DNA of 18,788 nt. Origin: Candidatus Fredericiella danica. GTDB taxonomy: Bacteria > Chloroflexota > Anaerolineae > Caldilineales > Caldilineaceae. Numbering within the stretch: the first letter of the stretch is position 1; each line of letters starts with the position of its first letter. A program made the position numbers and the translations under genes. This document shows, in pieces, positions 1 through 8,108 of this stretch. The notes under the pieces were generated by a model. That model saw nothing but the letters and a program-made list of their open reading frames with translations, was not told where the DNA came from and did no database searches. The stretch spans positions 1 through 18,788 of the forward strand of contig JADJPH010000015.1 of the NCBI GenBank assembly GCA_016713335.1, in the 5' to 3' direction.

Positions 1-34
1 GCGCAGCTGCAATCGATTTGGGGAGATTATTCAC

Positions 35-39
35 AGGAG
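35..39 (+). promoter_or_regulatory. Ribosome binding site of the zinc-ribbon protein gene
   Basis: AGGAG lies 6 bases before the ATG at 46. This fixes the start of the first gene. Confidence 0.7.
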
Positions 40-45
40 TACGCC

Positions 46-426
46 ATGTCCAATGTCACACGCATCTGCCCGCAATGTGGCCACGGGAACGCACTCGATG
101 CGCGCCACTGCGCCCAATGCGGCTATGACACCCAGGCCACACTCCCCGTGCCCCTTTCCAGCCAACTGCCGGCGGTCATCACGAAAGCCGCCGTGCCTGT
201 GCTCGTGGGCGCGGCCAGCCTTGCCCTCACCGCCGGCTTCAAATTGCTGCAAGGCATGCTAAGCCAGCCGGCCAAGAATACGCAACAGCCAATCCAGGTC
301 AAGCGGCAGGCGCTGCCCATAAGCGCGCAAGATGACGATCCGTGTCACCACCTCCTGGGCGGTGGGCAGTTCAAGCGGCGCCTGGCGCAAGGCGTCGCCG
401 AACAGACGATCGAGTTTGATGAATAA
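46..426 (+). CDS. Zinc-ribbon domain membrane protein
   Basis: The product begins with a zinc ribbon: Cys8-x2-Cys11 and Cys22-x2-Cys25 (CPQCG and CAQCG). A proline-containing linker and one hydrophobic segment at about residues 48-65 (VPVLVGAASLALTAGF) follow. The layout suggests a small membrane-anchored protein with a metal-binding N-terminus; its function is not known. The start is supported by an AGGAG box. The C-terminal third probably carries two compensating indels. From about 332 to 390 the +2 frame reads TIRVTTSWAVGSSSGAWRK, which looks more like the tail of such proteins than the in-frame, His- and Gly-rich text. The original frame then resumes with GVAEQTIEFDE to the TAA at 424. 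The next gene starts 4 bases after the stop, so the two are probably co-transcribed. The zinc ribbon is certain; no role can be given. Confidence 0.75.
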   Translation: MSNVTRICPQCGHGNALDARHCAQCGYDTQATLPVPLSSQLPAVITKAAVPVLVGAASLALTAGFKLLQGMLSQPAKNTQQPIQVKRQALPISAQDDDPCHHLLGGGQFKRRLAQGVAEQTIEFDE

Positions 427-430
427 TACT

Positions 431-765
431 ATGTCAGATTTTAATGAATATCCAACTTCAATCCGGCCTAGGACCTGGAATCTTGTGGTCACCGACCGCA
501 ATCGTTTATCCACGCTTGGCCTCGTCAACGAGGCCGGTGAACTGGCCAGTAAAGGTCAAGAAAATCTTCCGTGACAAAGCCGGCGTCATCAGCGAAGACC
601 GACCGTGAAGCGCTCAAATTACGAACTGGGCGACGTGCTCTGGTACATGGCGCAGATCGCCACCAGGTGGATCTGACGCTCGAGGAGGTCGCCGCGGCCA
701 ACCTCCGAAAGCTCTTCTCGCGCCTCGAACGCAACACCATCCGCGGCGACGGCGACTATCGCTAA
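431..765 (+). CDS. MazG-like nucleotide pyrophosphohydrolase (frameshifted)
   Basis: A MazG-type all-alpha NTP pyrophosphohydrolase of about 110 residues. Such enzymes hydrolyse nucleoside triphosphates to monophosphate and pyrophosphate and clean the nucleotide pool. The start MSDFNEY and the metal-binding NEAGEL motif are in one frame. KKIFRDKAGVISED is in a second frame, and ELGDVLWYMAQIAT, the second acidic motif, is in a third. The end, LTLEEVAAANLRKLFSRLER followed by NTIRGDGDYR, returns in frame to the TAA at 763. At least three single-base indels fall at about 550, 595-625 and 660. Because each family motif survives, I read this as a functional gene with sequence errors. It lies directly behind the zinc-ribbon gene and ahead of a DUF6391-like gene. 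Confidence 0.8.
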
Positions 766-797
766 TTCGTCTTTGCGGGCTTTGAAGGGAATCACCC

Positions 798-1282
798 ATG
801 ATCGTCAACGTGCAGACGCCATTCGCGCGCACCCCCCAGCATCATGCCCTCAGGCATGCTACACTCCACATCCTGGCCGGGCGCTTTCCAGGCCGGCGTA
901 TGGCCAGCTGGCGACCCAACAGCAGTTTCACCCTCTTTGGCAATCGACCGAGGATGCAGTCCGCCGCGGCGTGTCGGACGCGCTGCTCCGGCTCCAGGCC
1001 GGGGAAAGCGGTCTGGCCATTCATACCAACTGCGGCACAAATCTGGCGGTCACCGGCGTGCTGGCCACGCTGGCCGTGCTCTTGGGCAGCGCAGGGCGCC
1101 AGCGATCCCTTGGCGCTTCACCCGGTGGACTACTCTTCGTGCTCGGCGCTGGTCGTGTCCCAACCCCTGGGGCTCCGGCTCCAGCAGTATACGACATGGC
1201 TTCCGTCAGTGACCGCTGGGTCAAGGGCATCCGCCGATCACGTTGGCCAGTATCGGCCTATCGCGTCGATTTTGATTGTTGA
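798..1282 (+). CDS. DUF6391-like membrane protein (frameshifted)
   Basis: The pieces combine to a protein of about 160 residues. The N-terminus reads RHATLHILAGRFPGRRMASW. A second frame gives EDAVRRGVSDALLRLQAGES followed by GLAIHTNCGTNLAVTGVLAT. The first frame then returns with VVSQPLGLRLQQYTTWLPSV, and a final frame gives SDRWVKGI and AYRVDFDC before the TGA at 1280. The H-A-T-x-H element, the HTNCGTN element and hydrophobic stretches flanking the latter match my memory of the DUF6391 family found in Chloroflexi and cyanobacteria. Its function is unknown. The His/Cys motifs could bind metal, but that is speculation. Frameshifts fall near 840-950, 1095-1130 and 1200. The stop overlaps the likely TTG start of holA. 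Confidence 0.6.
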
Positions 1283-2324
1283 TCCATCTCTTTCTCAACG
1301 CCGACGAATACCTCACCGCTGAACGATTGACCGCGCTCAAGGCCAGCCTCGGCGACCCCCGGAACTGGCGGGTCTCAACACAACAAGGTTAGCGCTGGCC
1401 CAGACGTCCAGCGCTAGGATCTCGCCGAGGGCATCGATGATGCCTTTCCTAACCGAGAAACGGCAGGTGATCGTCAGGGTATCTCGATGCGCTCGACAAG
1501 CGCATGGCTGCGACAAGTCGCCAGGCGCCGACGCCTATGTCGACGCTGCCTATCTGTTTGACCACTGGCCCGACGTTTTCCGACACGGCCATCTTGGCGT
1601 TTGCAGATCCGGCGGTGGACCGACGGCGCTAGCCCTCTGGAAGGCTTCACCCTCCCCCGCCGGCGGCGAAACCGAACACGAAGTGCCCGGACTGGAGGCG
1701 CAGGGTCCAAGCAAGGCGGTTTGACGCTGGAAGAGGCGAAGGCGCCTGCCCAAAAAGAACTACCCGAGTGGATCCGGGAGCGGGCAAAGCAGCACAAGAT
1801 CGCCATTGCACCCGACGCCGTCATGGTGCTCGCTGACTTTATTGGACCGAATCTGCGCCTGCTCGACAACGAGTTGGTCAAGTTGTCGCTCTATGCGCTC
1901 AGGCGCACCATCACCGCCGCCGACGTGCGCGCGATGGTCAGCGACGTGAACGAAGAGATGTTCTGGAACCTCACCGATGGGTTGGCGCAGCGCAACCCCA
2001 AAGTGCCATGCGCCTGCATGACCTGCGGCGCAATGAAGAAAGCCCAAATCGGCCTGCTTGGCGCCATCGTGCCCAATACCGCCTCCTGATTCGGGTCAAG
2101 GTGCTGCACAGGCCGAAGGCAGCATGACTCGGAGGCCATCGCCAGGCAACTGAAGGAAAGGAGTATCCGGTCAAGAAGGCGCTGCAACTGGTAGGGCGCT
2201 ATTCCTTTGCCGAACTGGAAGGGATCATGGAGCAGTTGCTTGTCGCTGACATGGCGATGAAGACAGGCGCCGATCAGGACACCGGGATCGCCGTCTTGAT
2301 CGCCGAGTTGACGCAAAAAAATAG
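1276..2324 (+). CDS. holA: DNA polymerase III subunit delta (frameshifted)
   Basis: The delta subunit of the clamp loader opens the beta sliding clamp during replication. The opening LIHLFLNADEYLTAERLTAL matches the start of the family (a short strand, then D-E near a Walker-like helix), with a TTG start at 1276 or 1279. FLTEKRQVIV follows and then, in another frame, YLDALDKRM; this is the conserved 'F-L-x-E-x-R-x-V-I-V' strand and the helix after it. The middle reads PEWIRERAKQHKIAIAPDAV and then NLRLLDNELVKLSLYA, the hallmark 'L-x-x-E-L-x-K-L' helix. The end reads YPVKKALQLVGRYSFAELEG and LLVADMAMKTG, typical of the C-terminal collar domain. It spans about 350 codons, the normal size. At least six frameshifts occur (about 1320-1440, 1480, 1590-1650, 2005-2040, 2090-2160). 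The in-frame end runs through a poly-A tract at 2314-2321, where one extra A would give the TAG at 2322. Confidence 0.8.
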
Positions 2325-2388
2325 CCAGGTTCGGCATCCGCCACCGCCAGATTTTCGTCCTTCCACCTGCTGCTAGTATTCTTCCCCA

Positions 2389-3754
2389 ATGCGCCTTGCC
2401 CATCTGTCGTTGACCCATTTTTCGCAACTATCGCCGGCTCGAACTCGACTTCGCTCGGCCCTTATGTTGCTCCAGGGCCAGAATGCACAGGGCAGGACAA
2501 ATTTGCTGGAAGCCATCTTTTCTTGCGACAAGCCGCTCAGTCACGCCCAGGCCGAGCGTGGATGATCGTCGACTGGCGGGCAGAGGCGGAGCCAATCTAT
2601 TGCCGCGTCGCCGGTGCGGCCCCAAATTGCAGGACGGCAACTGGAGATCGACGGATCATCCTGACGCCGCGTGCGGAGTAGCGTCAACTTCGTCAGCAGA
2701 TCAAAATCAATGGGGTGGCGCGGCGGGCAATGGATCTGGTGGGCCAACTGCGGGCGGTACTCTTCCTGCCCGAAGACATCCGCCTCATCGATGGCAGACC
2801 GGGCGAGCGCCGCCGCTATCTGGACATTGCCCTGTGCCGGATCTGACCCTGCCTACTGCCGGGCGCTGTCGTCTTTTCAGCGGTGGTCACCCAGCGCAAC
2901 AGCCTGCTCAAGACGTTGCGAACAGGAGGTCAATGCTGCTCCACCGCAGTGGCAGCGCAGTTGGCTTCTTCTGGGATGAGCGCATGGTACAGCATAGCGC
3001 CGTCGTGATTGCCAGCGCCATAATTTTATCCTGGAGTTGGAGCGCCATGCTGTGGTGCGACACCCGGGATAAGCAGCGGCCGCAAGTGCTTTCGCTGCTC
3101 TACCTGCCCAGCTTCAATCCAGGGCGGCTCCCAGACGCCGAATTTGAGTTGGTGCGTGACGGCCTGCAACCGCCCGCCACTTCCCAGCCGCTGACTGCAA
3201 CCGGGGTGGCGGACTCGTACATGCGCAAATTGGCCGCGCCGGCAATGGAAATCGTCGCTGGCAACACGCTGTACGGGCCACATCAGGATGACCTGCGGCT
3301 GTTGGCCAACGGCGGGATCTGCGTCTCTTTAGGGGCCGCAGCCCAGCAGCGGAGGCGCAGCCTGGCGCTCAAACTCGCCGAACTGCAAGCCATGACGCAG
3401 GCGACCGGCGACGCCCCTCTCCTGCTCCTGGACGATGTCATGAGCGAACTCGACGAACAGCGCCGCGGCCTGCTCCTGAGCGCCCTCGCCGGCGTCGAAC
3501 AGACCATCGTCACCACCACTGACCTCGACGACTTCACGCCGCTCTTCCGCGCGCAAGCCCAAATCTTCTCCGTCATGGCCGGCGCCGTTGCTACCGAACA
3601 ACGGTACCCCCGCACCATAGATGGTGAGTCTCCCGTCCCGCCGCTGCGTCAATCACACACCAACCGCTCGCTCACGTTCGCGGCTCTGTTTGCCACGTGC
3701 ACCTCTGTCGGAGCACTGCATGTCAGAGCACTCCGTCAGAGCACCATCCCGTGA
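2389..3754 (+). CDS. recF: DNA replication and repair protein RecF (frameshifted)
   Basis: RecF is an SMC-like ABC ATPase that helps load RecA at gapped DNA. The start reads MRLAHLSLTHF and is followed by NYRRLELDF in a neighbouring frame. Next come the Walker A region GQNAQGRTNLLEAIF, VGQLRAVLFLPEDIRLIDG across two frames, and GERRRYLDIALC. The C-terminal half is in one frame: NTLYGPHQDDLRL, QQRRRSLALKLAELQAM, and Walker B with the D-loop as LLLLDDVMSELDEQRR. The family normally ends soon after the strand QAQIFSV (about 3575). The frame shown here runs on to 3754 through a tandem repeat, so the true stop is probably near 3610-3630 after one more indel. The Walker A lysine position reads arginine (AGG), which may be an error or real. 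Confidence 0.85.
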
Positions 3755-3861
3755 TGGGTGGTGATCCCCATCGCGTCAATCACGCACCAACCGCTCGCTC
3801 GTTCGCGGCTCTGTTTGTCACGTGCGCCTCTGTCAGCGCACCATCCCGTGAGGGGTGGTGA
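3646..3861. repeat. Two-copy imperfect tandem repeat
   Basis: Copy 1 is about 3646-3764 and copy 2 is about 3773-3861. Both start GCGTCAATCAC and share CACCAACCGCTCGCTC, TTCGCGGCTCTGTTTG, CACGTG, CCTCTGTC and GCACCATCCCGTGA, ending GGGTGGTGA. Copy 1 carries roughly 30 extra bases (about 3709-3740) that contain a repeated CAGAGCAC/GGAGCAC element. The repeat lies between the convergent recF and xylosidase genes and is overrun by the apparent recF frame. Confidence 0.85.
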
Positions 3862-3865
3862 GGTT

Positions 3866-6181
3866 CTACAGCGTGATCTCCAACTTATCCACCCCGCTGT
3901 TCACTTTGATTAACACGCTTCCCACCTTCAGCGCTGCAACACCGTGATCGACCCCCGCAACGGCATCCATCCCAACGAGCAGTATCTGCCAGGGCCTGGC
4001 CGCGCCCTCGCGCACCACGGTGATCCGTCCCTGCCCATGCTCAATCTCAAAACGCACCGCAACGCCACCATTCACGGTTGGCACGACGGCGCGATGGGTG
4101 GAATCTGGCGCCAACGCATACTTGCCGGCGTGACACCATCCGCATAGTCATAGTCGGGCCGTTCCGCATTCTGGCCCAACGGTAGGATGCTATCGGGCCG
4201 CACCAGCAACGGCAGGCTGTGCAAATCATACGTTTCACGCTGCCACCCCTGGCCCCACAATGCGCTTCCCCCGACAGCAGATGCGTCCACTCGCCCGCAG
4301 GCACGTAATACGCCACCTGCCCATCGTCCGACATCACCGGCGCCACGAGCAAGGCATCCCCAACATGTACTGGCGATCCAGGTAATCACAGGCTGGGTCA
4401 TCGGGGAATTCGAGCATCATCGCCCGCATAACTGGAATGCCCTTCTCAGCTGCCACGATCGCCTGCCCATACAAATAGGGCATCAGGCTGCTTTTGAGAT
4501 GGGTGAATTCGCGCAGCACGTCGACCGCCTCGTCGTCAAAGAGCCACGGCACACGATAGGAACCACTGCCGTGCAGGCGGCTGTGGGAGGAGAGGAGGCC
4601 GAATGCAACCCACCGTTTGTACAGATCGGCGCGCGGCAACCCTTCAAAGCCGCCAATATCATGGCTCCAGAAACCAAAGCCAAGAGGCCGAGCGATAGCC
4701 CGCCGCGCAGACTTTCCGCCATCGCAACAAAGGTCGATTCGCAATCTCCCCCAATGGACCGGGAACTGTTGAGTTCCGGCGGTCGCCGGAGCGGGCAAAG
4801 ACAACCGCCTCACCGTCGCCGCGCACCTCGCGCAGCAGGTCAAAGACCGTCTTGTTATACAGATACGTATAGTAGTTGTGCATCTTCACCGGGTCGGCGC
4901 CGTCGTCATAGACCACATCCGTGGGGATGCGCTCGCCGAAGTCCGTCTTGAAGGTGTCGACGCCCTGGTCAAGCAGGAGGCGTAGTTTGCCGGCGTACCA
5001 GGCGCATGCAGCGGGGTTGGTGAAATCCACCAGCCCCATACCGGCCTGCCAGTCGTCAGTCTGGCGCACACTCCCGTCCGTACGTTTCAGCAGATAACCA
5101 TGTGCCTTGCCTTCGGCAAAGAGCGCCGACCGCTGGGCAATATAGGGATTGATCCACAGACAAATGTGCAGGCCGCGCGCTTTGAGCCGCTTAAGCATCC
5201 CCTCTGGGTCTGGGAAGGCGGCGCTGTCCCAGGTGAGATCACACCAGTGAAATTCCCGCATCCAGAAGCAGTCGAAATGAAAGACATGCAGGGGAATGTG
5301 ACGGTCCGCCATACCTTGAATGAAACTCGTGACAGTCTCTTCGTTGTACTGGGTGGTGAAAGAGGTCGATAGCCACAGTCAAACGACCAGGCCGGCGGCA
5401 AGGCGGGCTTGCCGGTCAGAGGGCATACTTTTCAAGACTGCCTTTGGCTCCGGCCCATAGATGACAAAGTAATCGAGCAGCATCGCCGGGCACGCTGAAC
5501 TGAACCCGCTCGACTTTTTCTGGCGCGACTTCAAAGGCGACTTTGCCAGGATCGTTGACAAAGACACCGTATCCCCGGTTTTGTGAGGTAAAACGGCACA
5601 TTCTTATAGGCCTGTTCGCTGGCCGTGCCGCCGTCGAGATTCCAGATATCGACGACCTGGCCGTTCTTCACAAAGGCGGAGAAGCGTTCGCCCAACCCGT
5701 AGACGCATTCGCCAACCCCAAGGGAGAGTTGTTCGTGCATATATCGCTCGCCGGCATCGCTGTCGACGCGCCCGATGGCGCGGAAACCGCTCGTGGTAAC
5801 CGGTTGATCGCCGGCTCGAAACTCCAAGCCCCAGGGACCCTGCTTTGCCACGCGTGCGGTGAGGGCGCCGCTGGTCAGTGACGCGTATTCCTCCCCATCG
5901 GTCACCTTGACAGTCCTATTGTCGCCGGCATAGAGCGGGAAATGTGGCCCAAGGTCGATTTCGCCCGCCCAGTTTGTGACCCGCACCCTGATCACGTCGG
6001 GGAGCGGAGCAGTCAATTCGATCTGAAAGGGGTTGGCTCAGCGTGTCGCCCCGATGCGTGATACGTTTGGCCGGTGCGTAGGAGCGTCAGTGAATCCTGC
6101 GTTGCGATATCCCGCACCTCCGCCGGATGCACAGGGTGCATCCCCTCGCGCACAAGCCCAATACCCGTTGGTGAATTTCAT
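3866..6181 (-). CDS. yicI: GH31 alpha-xylosidase, YicI type (frameshifted)
   Basis: A family 31 glycoside hydrolase that removes alpha-linked xylose from the non-reducing end of xyloglucan-type oligosaccharides or isoprimeverose. It is a retaining, probably cytoplasmic enzyme with no signal peptide. The start MKFTNGYW at 6181 and the span of 772 codons match E. coli YicI (772 residues). The N-terminal beta-sandwich includes GVGECVYGLGERFSAFVKNG. The barrel includes HVFHFDCFWMREFHWCDLTW. The nucleophile loop reads KTDFGERIP, with Asp as nucleophile. The acid/base region TQQFPVHWG and the motif GFGFWSHDIGGFEG follow, then HLKSSLMPYLYGQAIVAAEK. The C-terminal part reads PDSILPLGQNAERPDYDYAD. Frameshifts occur at about 6155, 6015, 5590, 5420, 4830, 4765, 4690, 4390 and 4120. 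Every active-site element is present, so the gene is probably intact in the organism. It is the last gene of the lacI-importer operon. YicI is the reference name; the subtype is inferred from the start and the KTDFGERIP motif. Confidence 0.9.
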
Positions 6182-6261
6182 GGAAACCATCCCGTGTGTC
6201 CGCCACACTGCAATTAATGGGCGCGTACCAAGGTCGCTGGCTGGCGGAGAATCAAATGGAT

Positions 6262-7099
6262 TTACTTGATGGCGCCGGCAGTGATGCTGCGGGTGAGCGT
6301 TCTCTGAAAGAGAAAGAAGAAGAGAATACAGGGCACAACGCCCAACAGCGCAGCCGCACTCTGCGTGGTGATCACCACCCCGCGCTCTCCGCGTGCCATT
6401 GCCATGGCCAGTGGCACGGTTTGGTTCGAGTTCGAGACCAAGAAGATCAACGGCAGGAAGAACTCGTTCCAGGTCCAGATAAAGAAGAACACGAAGAGCA
6501 CCGACAACGCCGGCATGCTGATCGGCACGACCACGCGCCACAACAGTTGCAGTTTGTTGGCGCCGTCGATCAGCGCAGCATCGGTCAATTCACGTGGAAA
6601 GGCCGTGAAGACAGAGGCGAGCAAATAGGTGCCAAATGCGCTGTTCAATGTGGCCAAAATCAAGATGACGGAGAGTCGCGTGTCATATAGCCCGATCTCT
6701 TTAAACATGTAATAGAGCGGGTAGATGAGCGCTTCGTTGGGCAGCGTGATCGCAATCGTGAAGAAGATCAGAAAGAATGTCTTCCCCGGCAGCCGGCCAA
6801 TGCCCAGCGCAAAGGCGTTGAAGAGCGACAACGCCAGCGCCAACAGCGCCGATGCCAGGCTGATGTAGAAGCTGTTCAGCAATTTATTGGTGTAGTCCAC
6901 CTTTTGCCAGGTGTTGATCAGGTTTTCTAGCGTGAAGGTGGTAGGCAGGGCCATGGGGGCCATTCTGCATATACTCGGCTTCGGTCTTGAACGAATTGAG
7001 CAGGACCAACAACAGCGGCCCTACCATCAAGACCAGCAAGACGACCAGCGCGATCACAACCAGTGTGTTCGAGATCCGGTTTTGAGTGCTTCTGTTCAT
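6262..7099 (-). CDS. Sugar ABC transporter permease, MalG type (one frameshift)
   Basis: The second inner-membrane permease of a carbohydrate importer (CUT1 family). The N-terminus MNRSTQNRI leads into a hydrophobic helix rich in V and L, LVVIALVVLLVLMVGPLLLV. About five further membrane segments follow; one is FYISLASALLALALSLFNAF. The ATPase-contact loop reads DAALIDGANKLQLLWRVVVP, with the EAA-type G nine residues before the final VVP. The last helix ends FFFLFQRTLTRSITAGAIK, with TAGAIK as the usual MalG-type tail. One extra C near 6956 (ATGGCCCCCATGG) splits the reading frame after YMQNGP. Removing it joins the two parts cleanly into about 279 residues, the normal length. The start lies 1 base beyond the TAG of the upstream permease, so translation is likely coupled. 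The substrate is inferred from the adjoining xylosidase. Confidence 0.9.
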
Positions 7100-7100
7100 G

Positions 7101-8009
7101 CTACTGGTTCTCCCATGCCTGCTGCCTGGACTGAATACGAACATAGAAGATGGTGATGATCAGGACCAGCACCGTGAGTACGGTGGCAATCGTCGCACCG
7201 TACCCGACCTGGGAGCGATCAAAAAAATTCTTGAAAGAAAAATAGGCGGCGACAATCGTCGACGTGCCTGGACCGCCCAGGGTCATGACGTAGATCGGGC
7301 CAAAGACCTTGAGCGCGTAAATCGTGGTGGTGAGCACTACCACATAGATTTCCGGCAGCAGCAGATGGACCGTGATGCGGCTGAAGCGTTGGAACCAGGA
7401 AGCCCCCTCGAGGGCCGCGGCTTCATACAGTTCCGGATCGATGCGCTGTAGGCCGGCCATGAAGATGACAAGCGGGTAGCCGATTTGAAACCAGATCATC
7501 ACCACCATCACCGACGCCATCGCAGTCGAGGCGTCGCCCAACCAGTTCTGCGCCAATGCGCCCAACCCGATCGACCGCAAAACGTAGTTGATCACACCCC
7601 AATCGGGCTGGTACATCCAGCGCCAGACCACGGATGCGATCACGACCGGGATGATCTGAGGCAGGTAGTAGCCGGCGCGGAATACATTGGCCGTACGCTT
7701 GCCGATCTTGACGGCGACGTAGTCAAAGAGAAACGCGGCCAGGAAGAGTCCGATGAGGGTGGGAATCACCGTGATGGCGACGATCAGCGCCAGGTTGTTG
7801 CGCAGCGATGCCCAAAAGACGGCATCACCAAGCGCTTTTTGGTAGTTCGCCAGACCGATCCAGACAGGCACCCCAACGCCACTCCAGCGCGTGAAGCTCA
7901 GCGCAATGTTCGCAACAAACGGGGCAAAAACGAGAAGTACGAACAGCAGCACGCCCGGCACCAGAAAGATGCCGTAGCCGCGATCGCGAGTTTGACTCTT
8001 CCGCGCCAT
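7101..8009 (-). CDS. Sugar ABC transporter permease, MalF/UgpA type
   Basis: An intact 302-residue permease, one of the few undamaged reading frames in the left half. It has a short charged N-terminus (MARKSQTRDRGYG), then about six membrane segments, the first being IFLVPGVLLFVLLVFAPFVA. The CUT1 signature loop reads ELYEAAALEGASWFQRFSRI, with EAA at its start and G nine residues later; it docks the ATPase. YVMTLGGPGTST and the final helix are typical of the family. A GAGGG box (8014-8018) lies 4 bases before the ATG. It pairs with the following permease to form the channel for the sugar carried by the upstream lipoprotein. No ATPase gene is in the operon, as is common where a shared MsmX-like ATPase serves several CUT1 systems. 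Confidence 0.95.
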   Translation of the reverse strand: MARKSQTRDRGYGIFLVPGVLLFVLLVFAPFVANIALSFTRWSGVGVPVWIGLANYQKALGDAVFWASLRNNLALIVAITVIPTLIGLFLAAFLFDYVAVKIGKRTANVFRAGYYLPQIIPVVIASVVWRWMYQPDWGVINYVLRSIGLGALAQNWLGDASTAMASVMVVMIWFQIGYPLVIFMAGLQRIDPELYEAAALEGASWFQRFSRITVHLLLPEIYVVVLTTTIYALKVFGPIYVMTLGGPGTSTIVAAYFSFKNFFDRSQVGYGATIATVLTVLVLIITIFYVRIQSRQQAWENQ

Positions 8010-8061
8010 AATTCCCTCGGCTGTTCAATAGTGGCCAACGGCCGCAGCGTAGGCCCACTGC

Positions 8062-8099
8062 TCGGTGAGCAGGTGAGGAAGACCTCACCCGCTCACCGA
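8062..8099 (-). promoter_or_regulatory. Long intercistronic hairpin between binding-protein and permease genes
   Basis: A 17-bp stem with a 4-base loop (TCTT on the transcribed strand). The arms begin TCGGTGAGCGGGTGAGG and end CCTCACCTGCTCACCGA, so the only non-Watson-Crick pair is a G-U on the transcribed strand. No U-tract follows, so it is unlikely to be a simple terminator. It sits 9 bases after the stop of the binding-protein gene. Such hairpins (as after malE) protect the upstream transcript and lower expression of the permease part. Confidence 0.75.
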
Positions 8100-8108
8100 A
8101 CCATCCGC

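Noticed and set aside
3709..3740. Possible CRISPR-like repetition of GAGCAC units
   Set aside because: The units are too short and irregular, without spacers of even length. They are part of the tandem repeat.
4187..4951. + strand frame of about 254 codons
   Set aside because: It is antisense to the GH31 catalytic region. The - strand pieces carry the GH31 motifs.
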